Positions 9,646 to 21,250 of a stretch of DNA of 64,000 nt are shown here, piece after piece (position 1 is the stretch's first letter; every line of letters begins with the position of its first letter). This DNA is from Gentiana macrophylla. Its lineage: Eukaryota; Streptophyta; Magnoliopsida; Gentianales; Gentianaceae. Under the pieces are notes generated by a model. It did no database searches, was not told the origin of the DNA, and saw only the letters and a list, made by a program, of their open reading frames with translations. Both the position numbers and the translations under genes were made by a program. Where the stretch lies: assembly GCA_026214975.1 (NCBI GenBank), contig CM047813.1, positions 31,584,589 to 31,648,588 on the forward strand, given 5' to 3'.

Positions 9646-11964
9646 TCATGCACTCAGTGCATCCGGCTTTCTCTGCTCGACCCAGCTATAACCGGGACTC
9701 TTTATTACCTGCCTTTCAATCATCATGTTCCTTATGTCATTTGCTTCATCCCACCTTCCCAAAGATGCATACATATTTGCTAAAAGAAGATAAGGAGCAG
9801 AATTTCTTTGGTCCAGATTAAACAATTCATCTGCTGCTCTTCTTGCCAAGGTTACATTGGAATGGATTCGACATGAACTAAGCAAAACTTCCCAAACAAT
9901 AGGGTCATCCTTGTATGGCATCTTCTCAATGAGTACCTCCACCTCACTAAAGCGTCCTGCACGGCCCAAAGAATCAATTATGGAAGTATAATGATCCAAA
10001 TGTGGTACCACTCCATGTTGACCTTCCATTGAATAAAATATTTGGATTCCTTCATCTACCAACCCAGAATGACTACAAGCAGTCAAAACAGCGACGAATG
10101 TTACATCATCTGGTTTAGCGCCTGATTGAAGCATTTGCCAATACAAGGCAACGGCTTCATCTCCATGTCCATTCTTTGCATAGCCATGTAGCATCTCATT
10201 CCAAGTAACTGTACTTTTATGCAGCATCACATCAAAAGACTTTCTAGCTCCATCAACATCACCACATTTGCAATACATATCAACCAGAGCACTTCCAACA
10301 AATACATCATTTGTGTAGCCGTCCTTTATTGTTCGACCATGAACTTGCCTTCCCAGTGGCAAAGAAGGTAATTTCGCAGAACAACTCATTATAGTAGCAT
10401 AAGAGTACTCGGTTGGATTAATGCCCTTCCTAAGCATCTCTATAAACAAAGAGAATGCTTCTTCGTCCAAACAATTGTAGGATAAACCCGCTACAGCAGA
10501 GTTCCAACAAGCAATATCCAAATGATGAAACCCAGCAAATACATGATTTGCGTATGTTATTTGACTACATTTAAAATACATGCTAATAGTTCCACTACTC
10601 ACATATGTGTCCGTGTGAAATGCAGCTTTTATTGAGACAGCATGGGCTTGCTTTCCACTGTCCAGAAGCTCTAATGCTGCACATGAACTAAATATTATGG
10701 CAAAGGTAGTTCGGTCAGCTGATACGTTGCTGACCTGCATTTCTCTGAAAAGCTCTACAGCCTCCCAATGTTTTTCATTTTGCATGTAGCCAGAGAGCAT
10801 GGCATTCCATGAACTTAAGCTTGGGGATTCCATCTTATCAAATATCGAACGTGCAGTTTCAACGTCCTCACACTTAATACAGGCCACAAGGACATTAATA
10901 TAGGTAACATCATCTGCTTGAAAACCACAATCTTCCATCATTTTCAAGTATTGAAAGGATCTTCCTATTCTATGCATTTGTCCAAACCCACCGATCATAA
11001 TGTTCCATGAAACAACACTAACATCAGACAAGCTTGTGAACACCATTTCTGCACTCTTCATGTCCCCGTTTTTAGCATACATATCAAGCAATGAATTGTC
11101 CACATGAAGATTTCCTTTAAACCCCATTTTTGTCACAAGTCCATGAATTTGTTTACCATGCATGTTACGTTGCTCCAAATCATCCTCTCTAACGAGTTCA
11201 AGTTTTCCACAAGCAACTTTTGCACAAATGGTCAATATGGTAGAAATTGAAATGGAATCAATCCTAGTCCCAGTCCTAATCATCAGTCTGAATACATCCC
11301 ATGCTTCCTGTACACGATCAGTCTTGGCCAATTTCCCCATCAATGCTGTATAAGACACCTCATTGGGCTCCACCAAGTCTTCAAAAGCATTAAGTACTTC
11401 ATCAGCACATCCGCATTTAGCATACATACCTACGAAAGCATTTCCAACGTAAATGTTCTTATCCAGCCCGAGTTTGGTAGCAAGGACATGGCAATCTCTA
11501 CCATAATTCCCATCCTCCAAATTACCACTAGCCCTTAAAACGCTGGCAAAAGTAAAACTAGTAGGCAAGAAACCTTCCAATCTCATCACCCGATAAAACT
11601 CCAAAGCTGTTCTTTCAAAACCATTCTGCACCAACGAACTAATCATAGTGTTCCAAGATACGCTATTTCTCTCAGACATTTGAAGAAACAAGTCGAGTGC
11701 ATCGTTTATTTGGTTTTCTTTGCAATACGCACTTAACATGGCATGCCAAGAGTATATATTACGAAGGGGCATTCTATCGAACATACGGCGTGCGTTTACA
11801 AATTGACCACATTTGGAATACATCTCAATCAGGCGATTTGACATGTAAGTATCTTCAAAAAGACCAAAACGAAGAACAAGAGCATGCAAGATCTTGCCAG
11901 CTCCGTATGCTTTTTTATCTATACAGGTTTGCAAAAGCCTTGCTAACTCAGATGAAAGGATCAT
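9646..11964 (-). CDS. Pentatricopeptide repeat protein, PLS class with E motif, intronless
   Basis: An uninterrupted 772-residue frame. It is built of P, L and S type pentatricopeptide repeats from about residue 37 to 690 (recurring NxLIxMYSKCG, SWNxMISxxxQNG and TFAxVLxAC signatures), then a C-terminal E-type region (APYLLLANMYASLGRWDEA, then KSPGYSW). It stops soon after, so there is no DYW deaminase domain. Family members of this kind enter plastids or mitochondria and bind specific RNA bases, usually as C-to-U editing specificity factors that recruit a separate deaminase. The closest relative I can suggest from memory is the Arabidopsis At4g20770 group; this is unverified. The start ATG at 11962-11964 is the first in frame and fits the family. 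The frame is clean, unlike the surrounding elements, so the gene is probably functional. Confidence 0.92.
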   Translation of the reverse strand: MILSSELARLLQTCIDKKAYGAGKILHALVLRFGLFEDTYMSNRLIEMYSKCGQFVNARRMFDRMPLRNIYSWHAMLSAYCKENQINDALDLFLQMSERNSVSWNTMISSLVQNGFERTALEFYRVMRLEGFLPTSFTFASVLRASGNLEDGNYGRDCHVLATKLGLDKNIYVGNAFVGMYAKCGCADEVLNAFEDLVEPNEVSYTALMGKLAKTDRVQEAWDVFRLMIRTGTRIDSISISTILTICAKVACGKLELVREDDLEQRNMHGKQIHGLVTKMGFKGNLHVDNSLLDMYAKNGDMKSAEMVFTSLSDVSVVSWNIMIGGFGQMHRIGRSFQYLKMMEDCGFQADDVTYINVLVACIKCEDVETARSIFDKMESPSLSSWNAMLSGYMQNEKHWEAVELFREMQVSNVSADRTTFAIIFSSCAALELLDSGKQAHAVSIKAAFHTDTYVSSGTISMYFKCSQITYANHVFAGFHHLDIACWNSAVAGLSYNCLDEEAFSLFIEMLRKGINPTEYSYATIMSCSAKLPSLPLGRQVHGRTIKDGYTNDVFVGSALVDMYCKCGDVDGARKSFDVMLHKSTVTWNEMLHGYAKNGHGDEAVALYWQMLQSGAKPDDVTFVAVLTACSHSGLVDEGIQIFYSMEGQHGVVPHLDHYTSIIDSLGRAGRFSEVEVLIEKMPYKDDPIVWEVLLSSCRIHSNVTLARRAADELFNLDQRNSAPYLLLANMYASLGRWDEANDIRNMMIERQVIKSPGYSWVEQRKPDALSA

Positions 11965-12640
11965 GTTTTTTAAGTGACTTGTGCAAAAAATACCTTCAAA
12001 CGGAGCTACCTATTCACAAATGAAGGTTGGATGCCTCCAGTCCAAATGAAAATGAAGTGGTTGAGCAAAGCTGCAATTATTTAAATAGCCGTTTGAATAG
12101 GTGATATACCATATGCCTTGAAGAAAGAAATCAATGGAAGCTTGAGTGAAGATAGACAGAAAGCCAGAAGCACAACCATATCTTGTAGCTTGAAATGTTA
12201 CTTTGAGTTCTGGAGAAAGTTGCAATTTTCAATGGGCATGTGCGTGTGACTGAATGGAAGGGTTAGAGCAATTGTACTGAGCCACTGACCAAATAACTTG
12301 AACCTTGGTTGATGGAACGTGAAATGGGATGAAATAAAATTCATCCATTAACACATTTAGAAGGGATAATGAGTAAAGAAGGGTGTTTTGGAAAAAAGTT
12401 TGGAAAAAAGGGTGTTTTGGATTTTAGTGAAGTTTGACCATGATTTTCTCCATTTCTTTCACAACGTTACACGATCTTGGGCGCCAAATCACTGCAAAGG
12501 TGCTTCTTCCCAACAGGGTTTTAGTTTGGTTAAAAACACTAAAACGGAAGAAAAAAAATTAAATTTTAGTAAAACCAGTTTCACATGAGTTTTGGGTCAA
12601 CACACCTGTTTTAAGCAAATACCCCCATTTAGAATAAAAA
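11965..12640 (-). promoter_or_regulatory. Upstream region of the PPR gene
   Basis: Non-coding sequence 5' of the minus-strand PPR gene, presumably its 5' UTR and promoter. I see no motif strong enough to place a transcription start. Confidence 0.35.
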
Positions 12641-13616
12641 AAAAAATAATATACAAATTTCATAATCGGTGACCCAGAAAATGATAAGTAATGGCGTAAT
12701 GGGTTGGGTTGGGTTAGAGAGTGTGATAGAGTATTGTGCGTGATGTAGGATAGTTGAAAGGGCTAGAGTTAAGGGGAAGTTATTGTGTGATGAGGGAATT
12801 TGAGGTGAAGTGACATGTGAAACAATCAGAACCGCACAGTTTAAATACAAAATAAAACTATGTGGTCTGAAAAGTGCCACACGGTGTCCGTATGGAGACA
12901 CCACACAATAACTTCCTAGAGTTAAGTGGGGTGAGGTAGCCCTACACCACCTCGCCATCCTACCATACCCATGCTACTCTACTTTTTCCACCACTACCAT
13001 ACATATAATACTCAACTTTACCCACCAATTTTAATCTACCACCCACCCTACTTTACCCATCATTTCTAATCTATCTCCCACCCCATCCCTCCCCTCATCA
13101 CACCCCCAACTTACCTTAATGATATACCTTACCTAACCTACAGATCTATTCACTCTATCAATAACTGAGTCGGATTCGTGTATCCTAAGGCTTTCCATAG
13201 CTTACAATGAAAATAAATGCAAGAAGAAGGACGCCACCCCACCTTACCCAATCCACCATCTTACCCTAACCAATATTACCCGTCACCTACCATCCCACAC
13301 AACACACATCGCCGTATCATACCTCACTGTACCTTACCTCTCTGCCCATCTTCACTTATCCTATCCTACCACACAACCTACTCAAGCCAAAAGACTCGAT
13401 ATGAAAGAATTTTAGAATTTTCTTGATGCGAATGAGCGTCTTCCACTTTATACCCGCCGAAAAAAAAAGAATAGTGTAGAATTACATATTGTCTAAAAAT
13501 AAAAATAATGAAATTAAATTAATCATGCTCCTTAATCCTTTTAAAAGGAATAATCATAAATTAAATCTAAATAAAACATTTTCACAACAAATTTGTACAA
13601 CACACTTATACACTAT
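12641..13616. other. Low-complexity region with opposite strand bias in its two halves
   Basis: Positions 12660-12800 are rich in GGTTGGGTT-like words on the plus strand. Positions 12950-13400 are rich in CCACCC, TACC and CATCC words. Open frames here are composed of these words and are not credible genes. The arrangement could be a worn inverted-repeat element, but no clear termini were found. Confidence 0.45.
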
Positions 13617-13973
13617 TGATAATTATAAGATTTATATTTGTTTAGGGTGAATTTATAGTGTTTTTAACGATATGTTTTATATCAATTTCCTCCATATGTG
13701 GATGTTTTTCATAGAAATCGAGCTTTATAATTGAAATATTGAGCAAGTGGTGTTTTCAATAGTTAAATTGCAAAACGTATTAATTATGTGCTTAAATTGT
13801 GATTTTATATTATTTTGGAGTTATGATACGCTTTGGTATGTTTTATTTATCTTTTAGATACATGTTCTCGAGCTAAGAGGATTAGAAGAGGCTGCATTCG
13901 GATTTTCTGATGAAGAGAAGAGATAGGGATGAGAAGGAAAGGATAAAGATGAAGAAATCAGCTTCCAGGCATG

Positions 13974-14140
13974 ATGGACGTTCGTTCATGTCCGTCCCAC
14001 TATGGACGGGCGTCCCATTAAATCAATCAAGGCGTCGGAGAAGAAATCGAAACGAGAGTTTGGGCGTTGTATGGACGGCGTACGCCTAGCGTCCAGCGGT
14101 TGGGCGGGCGTCCAGTGTTTCGGACGGGCGTCCGTCCGCC
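13974..14140 (+). repeat. Array of GGACGGGCGTCC-type words upstream of an LTR TATA box
   Basis: Exact GGACGGGCGTCC occurs at 14004-14015 and 14122-14133. Variants occur at about 13976, 14073 and 14102. Each word is an imperfect palindrome (GGACG..CGTCC). The array ends about 30 bases before the TATA box at 14169. The same word recurs in the unrelated gypsy LTRs at 29400-29660 and 36570-36800. Confidence 0.75.
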
Positions 14141-14501
14141 GACTTAGCCCTCGGCCGACTTAAAACTCTATAAAAGCAATGCGCTTCAACCCTAAAAGAT
14201 ATCAAAAATTCTTCATACACCAAATACTACTCGGCGAAACCGCACTTCGAGGAGTTCCAGGCGGTCACCCGAGCCTTGTGCTCGGGTGATCCGGGTTAGA
14301 TTAGGATGTTTTATTTTCGTTTGTTGATTCATGGAGATCATCCATTGTACCAAACTATGTGAGTTTATCTTTTAATTTATTCAATCCTTTGTTTATTTTC
14401 GTGATCTTTGATTTGTTTTGTATCTTTCTATGATTTATGATGCTATTGTGTGACTAGATCGAGAGATTGGTTGCTAATTGTTGTCTAACGTAGATGAGAA
14501 T

Positions 14502-14871
14502 TGAAGAGAGTTTGAGAATGTGTTAACACAAGAGTAAACTTCAACTTAGTTTATTCATTGATATGAGAGGTGTATAAATAGATACAATTGAGAGAGAGAC
14601 TAGCTAGCTAGCTTGGCGTGCCACTTGAGTATGTAGATGTAGGCGGCAAGCATGCAAAAAGTAAAAGTAAAAGCTATGTCTATGACATAAAGTAAACTAG
14701 AGTTTGACATATTAATTGTTTATATGTATCACAATTAATATGTCTTTTACAAATAAATAAAGTGTACAAATAATATAATACACGAAATAGAGATATTTCT
14801 TGAACATGTCCTCAAATAGAGGCATAAGAGCACCTCTTTGAGGTCGCACCTATTTGAGTAATATTTCCACA
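14502..14871 (-). repeat. Copia-1 3' LTR
   Basis: Starts with TG and ends with CA. The adjacent CCCTCAAAA at 14872 on the plus strand is the complement of a polypurine tract, which marks this as the 3' LTR of a minus-strand element. Confidence 0.93.
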
Positions 14872-14949
14872 CCCTCAAAATCAATCAGATATGTGTAATG
14901 CAAACAAGTTTGCTACTTAGTCTCTTTGAACATAAGAGGTGGAATAGCC

Positions 14950-17900
14950 TTGGTAAGGATATCGACATTCGATCTGCTTGAGGAACATACCTGAGTTGAA
15001 TAATCTTGGCATCAATCTTCTCCTTCAAAAATGTCTGTCAATGTCCACATGTTTGGTTTTGTCATGATGGATGGATCCTCTGCCATGCATAGTCTTTGAG
15101 TTATTATCACAAAGAGAGTGTGATAGGTTCTCAAGAGGTCACTGGTTCGATGAAGTACTCTTTTGAGCCAAAGAGCTTCACAAATGCCTAAGACAAGTGC
15201 TCGAGTTCACTTTTTCAAGATCGCTTCTGAACACGATGAGGTTGTTTCTTGCTCCTCCAAGTAACAAGATTGCCCCATACATAGAACGATGCTTTGTGGT
15301 CGACCTTCTATCTATGTGGCATCCAAATGATCAAGATCAGTGTAGACCTTGATGGATCTATCGCCAGACTTGGTGAAGTGTAACCCTTGGCCAGGAGTGG
15401 ACTTTAAATACCTCGATATCCTATTCACAAACATCCCAATGTTGCTCAAGAGGCGTGCATGAACCGACTAACCAGATGACACCATATGCAATATCAGTCT
15501 TGTATGGGAGAGGTAGATGAGTTTCCTACAAGTCTTTGATATTGTTCTTTCCTCGACAATGATGTCACCATGTAGCGAGGGTATGACTGGGGTCTACAGG
15601 GGGATATAGCAGTTTTGCACCCCAAAGATGCCGCTTCCTTCAAGAGATCCAAGACATATTTCCTTTGGGAGACAAATGCCTTTCTTTGTTTCTTTGCTAC
15701 TTCCATGCCAAGAAAATATTTGAGAAAACCCAAGTCCTTCACCTGAAACACCTTTGCCAGCAGAGTCTTCAAATGTTGGATCTCAGTAGAGTCATCTCCA
15801 GTGAGGATGATATCATCCACATAGACAATAATAATAGACCTCTTCTCGGTTGGTTGTCTTGATGAACATAGTGTGATCGAATTGCATTGGTGATATCCAA
15901 AGCAGCTTTGACCACGCTTGTTAATTTTCCAAACCATGCCCTTGGTGATTGCTTCGAGCCATATAGAGATTTCCTCGCTTTGCACACCTTGCCTTGAGTA
16001 TGAGGATTGATAAAACCAGGAGGTACATTCATATAAACCTCCTCGGTGAGGTCCCCATTTAGAAAAGCATTTTTGATGTCCAATTGGTGAAGAGGCCAGT
16101 CAAGTTGGACAGCTAGAGAGATCAGAACCCTGACAGTGTTGAGTTTTGCCACTGGTGCAAAAGTTTCCTTATAGTCAATGCCATAAGTTTGAGTGAATCC
16201 CACAGCTACCAATCGGCTTTGTACTTGTCAATAGTGCCATCGGCATTGTATTTTATAGTGAATAACCATCTCAGAATCGATCGCCTTCTTGCCCCATGTG
16301 GGAGAGGTGTCAAATCCCAAGTATGATTATCCGTAAGTCTTTATCATCTACTGTTTTAACAAGCACCTTTCCATTTATCATTTTGAAGGGCCTCCTGAAT
16401 ATTTTTAGGAATAGAGTGAGAGTCCAGGTCCTGTGAAAACATGGCAAAGGCAGGAGATAACTTATCATAAGATAAATAAGAATGAATAGAATGATCAGTG
16501 CACGATCTCTTTCCCTTCCTAAGAGCAATAGGCCTATCATCAATGTCGGCCAGTCGAGGATCTCAGAGATTGCCGAGTGTCAAGAGGCTCGGGATCGCAG
16601 GGCTCTGGGTCGATGAACTCTTGTTCGGAGGTTCTTTGAGGAGTATTAGGTCGTAGAGTCGATAGGGTACCGAAGTTCGATCTGCTTGAGGATCGATGAG
16701 TTCTTGAGGTTAAGAGTTTGCTTGAGGGAAGGGTTTAGGTCAATTTCAATCGTGTTTCCATCGTTGAATGGCTCAAGAGGTTTGCTGTAATAAGGGTCCT
16801 TTCAAAGAATTTTACATCCATAGAATTGTAAAATTTCTTTTCAATAGGGAATAACACTTGTAACCTTTTTGTCCTTTGCATAACCTAGGAAAATGCACTT
16901 GTGAGCTTTAGGATCAAGTTTACTTCATGTTGAGCATGGATATACACAAACACAAGACAACCAAAGATCTTTGGAGGCAAGCGGGAAACAAGATGATGGC
17001 AGGAGTGTGTGGTCGATAGGGTTTGGAGTGGAGATTTGAAACCTAACACTCTGCACTGGGAAGTCGGTTGATTAAATAAGTTGCGATCAGTATAGCTTCA
17101 CCCCACATATATTTAGGAACATGTGTGGTGAACATGATTGATCTGGCCATTTCAAAGAGTGCTGTTCTTTCTCTCAAAGAACCCCATTCTGGCTGAGGTG
17201 TTTCCACACAACTACTGATATGAACAATTCCTCTATCTCACAAGAAGGTACTGAGATTAGACTCATAGTATTCTAGAGCATTATCGGTCTTTAAGATCTT
17301 GACCTTAGTATCAAATTGAGTGGAGACCATATGATAAAATTCTTGAAAGATAGGGCCAACTTCAGTTTGTCTTTCATTAAAAAACCCAAGTGTTCTGGTA
17401 TGATCATCAATAAAGGTGACAAACCACCTTTTCCCCTGTTATACTTTTCACCCTAGAGGTCCCCACACATCACTGTATTAAGGTGAAGGGTGAGGAATGC
17501 AAATGAGGTAACTTAGCATACAGTTTTTGTAAGTTTAGCAAATTGACAAATATCACATTGAAGGTCATTCAGATTACATCCTTTAAACAATTCAGGAGTT
17601 AAAGATTTTAAGTAACCAAAACTTGGATGTCCTAATCTATAATGCCATAACATGATATTGTCTAAAGTCTGGGAGCAGTCACTGAGGCGGTCGATCTTGA
17701 TCCTCTGTCTTCATAGGGTTGACCGAAACAATCCAAATGCAAGGTTTAGCCTTCCCAATCACTTCCTCGTGAAGTAGGATCCTGGAATGTGCACTGATTC
17801 TCCTTAAAAACAACAGTCCAATTCAAATCTTTAGTGAGTCTACTGACAGATATAAGATTGCAGTCTAAGTTTGGAACAAATAGGACATCCTGTAGGCATA

Positions 17901-18900
17901 TCTTATTAGTGAGTTTAACATTTCCAACACCTTTTGCACGAGAGATAGATCCATCAGCAGTTTTAATGTTATGAATTTGGTGACAAGGCATATAGTTGGT
18001 TATAAGGTTTTTATTACCAGTCATATGGGAGGATGCCCTAATCAACAATCCATGTTTCATTGCTAAGGGAAGAGTAGAATTTACTGTATGAGTATGAGTA
18101 GCAACATCAAGAGAGTGACTACCTTCCTTTTGTTGATTCAGAAGGCTTTGAATGCAAAGACAAAGCGAGCATTCATCCGGTTGTCATTCTCCTCTCTCAC
18201 CGATGTGTCCGCCTTGACTTTCCTCGATAGGTTTTGAGGTTTTGAGGAGTTAGGCTTGCCATGGAGCTTCCAAAGATTGTCCTTGGTGTGATTTGTGCGT
18301 TTGCAAAGTGATCACGAGCAGCTTTTCGAGCTTTCTCGGTAGGCTTCCTGTATGTCTCAAGAACTCCTCAAGAGCCTTCCCGGCGATCAATGCGAGGCGG
18401 CACCTTCAGTGGGTTGTCGTTAGGGAATTTGAAGCATGACTTTTCTCCTACTTTCTTCATGTTTGACCTCAAAGAAACATGGATTTGAGATTTGGAAGAG
18501 GTTTGGTGGCAAGAATTCTTCCTCTAACATCATCAAGAGTAGGATTCACCCAGGTGAGGAACCTGAATACTCTCTTCTTTTCTATGATATCTTTATAAAG
18601 AGCAGCATCCTTGACATCATTCCATGAGTGAGTTTCCAACATATCTAAGTGTTGCCAAGCCTTAGATAGTTGATTGAAATATTGAGTTACAGACATATCC
18701 CCTTGCCTGCAAGTTTGAATCTGAGCTTCTAGTTCATATACCTCAGATGTATTATCCTTCTTGGAGTAAAGATCTCTGGCATTATCCTGCATTTCTTTGG
18801 CGAGATCATACATCATAAAGTTTTCACTTATCTCTTTTGTCATTGACCTCGTGAGGATGGTCATGAGTTGATTATTTGTTGTGTCCCATGCTTCAAAACC
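14950..18900 (-). pseudogene. Copia-1 gag-pol remnants
   Basis: Gag is at 18864-18430 (LDMLE, KDNTSEVYELEAQIQ). A CCHC-like knuckle (TNHTKDN) lies near 18270-18310. The protease/pre-integrase region is at 18060-17746 (SHMTGNKNL, DVLFVPNLDCNLISVSRL). Degraded integrase follows at about 17700-16850. Reverse transcriptase is at 16212-15494 (LDIKNAFLNGDL and the catalytic YVDD), then an RNase H region to about 14950. Many one-base shifts break the frame. The region 16550-16740 is a scrambled repeat tract between integrase and reverse transcriptase. Mismatches to the sister copies often fall at CTG/CAG, so some breaks may be sequencing errors. Confidence 0.88.
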
Positions 18901-19152
18901 GGGTCGGTTTTGGAGTGCGTGTTTTGTTCCGATAAGTATCCCATCTTACTTTGTCCGAAATGTACATTTTCATAGACCTTGACCATAACAGATAGTTGTT
19001 ACCATCAAGTCTATGGTTTGTATAAGAAGAGGAGTTGTCAAGACTCTATCACCGAGGTCACTTGAGAGTCTGCTGAGGTTGAAGTAATGTCGGATGTGGA
19101 AGACATTCTTCAGAAATATGAGTTTTGCAGCGGAAAAGTTAGAACACAAATG

Positions 19153-19164
19153 GCTCTGCTACCA
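19153..19164 (-). other. Copia-1 primer-binding site (initiator tRNA-Met)
   Basis: On the minus strand this reads TGGTAGCAGAGC directly after the 5' LTR, one base from TGGTATCAGAGC, the standard plant copia site complementary to initiator tRNA-Met. Confidence 0.85.
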
Positions 19165-19529
19165 TGAAGAGAGTTTGAGAATGTGTTAACACAAGAGTAA
19201 ACTTCAACTTAGTTTATTCATTGATATGAGAGGTGTATAAATAGATACAATTGAGAGAGAGACTAGCTAGCTAGCTTGGCGCCACTTGAGTATGTAGATG
19301 TGGGCGGCAAGCATGCAAAAGTAAAAGTAAAAGCTATGTCTATGACATAAAGTAAACTAGAGTTTGACATATTAATTGTTTATATGTATCACAATTAATA
19401 TGTCTTTTACAAATAAATAAAGTGTACAAATAATATAATACACGAAATAGAGATCATTGAACATGTCCTCAAATAGAGGCATAAGAGCACCTCGCCGAGG
19501 TCGCACCTGCTTGAGGTAATATTTCCACA
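19165..19529 (-). repeat. Copia-1 5' LTR
   Basis: Near-identical to 14502-14871 with small indels. The main differences are at 19264-19290 and 19455-19515. Confidence 0.93.
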
Positions 19530-20396
19530 AGAATCGTTGTTAGGCTAGATCACCATAGGAAGATAGGATCTTTAATCGTTAATTCGTGACAAATTAATTG
19601 GTTAATTATCTAGGTTGCTAGATTCTAAAATACGAGAGTTAACTTGAATCTACACCTTCGCTTTTGTATGAAATTGGTCTCAACATTCGAGAGAGAGAGA
19701 TCGATAATTGAATTCACTAAGAGATTAGGAATTCATAGCTTGAGAAACGGATTCACTAAGGAATTAGGAGTTCAGTATCTCGTGTAAAGTGAAACCACAA
19801 TATCGAATTAAAATCATGAGATGAACTTGGATTGAAATCACTTGGTTTGTATATTGTTTGATTCCATGTATCTTTGTTTTATGTTTTGTTTCTCTATCAT
19901 TTGTTATAGCTTAGATTTATTTCATCTTTCTATGTGTTTATATGTTTGTTCGCTCGTTTATTTGTTTTCATAAGTAACAATTGAAAGGAATTAATAAAAC
20001 TAGATTCAAAGAACCCAATTCCTGTGGATCGACCCTTACTTATCCCGCTTTACTAGCAATTACCCGGTATTCGGCCGGTTAGGAGTTAGTTTTGCATATA
20101 GGTTAGAGTTTATAAATTGTTTTTGTTTAATGATGCAAAACCATCCAAACAATATTAATCAATAAATCATACACCATTGGTCATTATATTTCTCTATTAT
20201 TGGGCAAAAAATGGGTTTATAGCTATATCCAAATCCTTTTTATTGATCACTTATTTTTCCTTTGTTGGTTGGTCTCTTTGTTTTCCCGAAGAAAATGATA
20301 TTAATATATATTATCAAAAAATGTATATCAAGCGTACTATATAAAATATCGAGCCCACAAAACGATATTACCAAACTTTACCAAAAAAGCTCACAT

Positions 20397-20478
20397 ATTG
20401 TGAGCCATTTCAAGAGAATTTGTACGTGCTAGAATACTAGAAACAACACGTATAGATTCTCTTGTAATGACTCACAAT
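20397..20478. repeat. Small foldback with 32-bp arms
   Basis: Left arm 20397-20428 and right arm 20447-20478 are inverted copies that differ at about five positions. They enclose an 18-base loop (CTAGAATACTAGAAACAA). The loop sequence recurs just outside the right arm at about 20483-20500. It could be a decayed MITE or a hairpin-forming transcript; nothing shows expression. Confidence 0.7.
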
Positions 20479-20540
20479 ACGTGCTAGAATACTAGAAACA
20501 ATCCCTAAAAAAAAAAAAAGAATACTAGAAACAAAAAAAT

Positions 20541-21250
20541 CTAACTTCTGGCAAAAACATCAAAGTTCCTGATATGCCAAGCCCGTAAAGGAGCCTTTGG
20601 ATTCAGGTTGGGCCTCCATATAGACCCAATAACGAATAGAGTCCCTGGCCCAATCAGTTTGCATCCACGTAAGACGAGCTGGGCCAGGAACAATCCAACC
20701 CGCCTCGAACCATTACGATCCTCATCATTGGCTAGGCAACGGGCGTCGATACCAAAGCCTTCATACGCCATCTACCAGGCGAGGCAAAACATTGGGGGCC
20801 GAGTCGACTGCCCCTCAACTCGCAGCCCGCTTAATTTGGCAGCAAAGTCACAAGTTACATGTGAAGTGTCCGCAATAGCCGAGATGCATACCAGCTCGCA
20901 CATCAAGAGCCCGACTCGCATCTTTATATTTACGAACTGCATGTACTCTTTATTCCAGCCATGTAACCACCGACTATGTAAGCCCTATAAATAGCGGCGG
21001 CATTTACCCTTCAAAGGGAGACCTAATAGAAAAAGCAGGCCAAACTCTGTCAATTTGTTGACACATACATTCTCTCTTGCATGCATATTGTTCTTGCAAA
21101 TCTTCATACATATTCCTTGGCCCTTTTAGTTCCTCCCTACTTCATCTATAGCTTCAACAAAATTTCTTTGGCAGTACTACATTGTGAAACATAATCTTGC
21201 CTCATCCCATTTTCCGTCTTGTCTTGTATAAGTTCAACAACACCACTAGT
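20541..21250 (+). mobile_element. LTR-like promoter region, unclassified gypsy
   Basis: GC-richer than its surroundings, with a good TATA box (CCCTATAAATAGC, about 20984-20996) followed by a leader-like tract. No credible gene. This resembles the promoter half of a gypsy LTR and may belong with the Transposase_28-type ORF at 23405-24470, but no matching second copy was found. Confidence 0.35.

Larger units (their letters stand above)
14502..19529 (-). mobile_element. Copia-1: full-length Ty1/copia retrotransposon, coding region broken
   Basis: A 5.0 kb element bounded by LTRs of 370 and 365 bp that start TGAAGAGAG and end TTTCCACA on the plus strand. It is flanked by the 5-bp duplication AGAAT (14497-14501 and 19530-19534). 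The order on the minus strand is LTR, primer-binding site, gag, protease/pre-integrase, integrase, reverse transcriptase, RNase H, LTR, which is the copia order. Copia-2 and copia-3 further along are members of the same family. The host is the Athila/Tat-like LTR around it. Confidence 0.95.
13617..20110 (+). mobile_element. Athila/Tat-like LTR, interrupted by copia-1
   Basis: Removing 14502-19534 leaves about 1.46 kb of LTR-like sequence. It starts TGATAATTATAAG near 13617, has a TATAAAA box at 14169-14175, and ends in a GTGGATCGACCC...CGGTATTCGGCCGG tract like the tail of Athila/Tat LTRs. No internal region or second LTR is visible, so it is a solo LTR or fragment. Both ends are approximate and no target-site duplication was confirmed. 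Confidence 0.5.

Noticed and set aside
12629..13426. Two short ORFs in the low-complexity tract
   Set aside because: They consist of simple-sequence words with strong strand bias and no domain.
13974..14140. Regularly spaced GGACGGGCGTCC words resemble a CRISPR-like repeat array
   Set aside because: Spacing and word sequence vary, there are no equal-length spacers and no cas genes, and the context is a plant LTR.
20541..20994. ORFs on both strands of the GC-rich block
   Set aside because: No recognisable domain, and the block reads better as an LTR promoter region with a TATA box.
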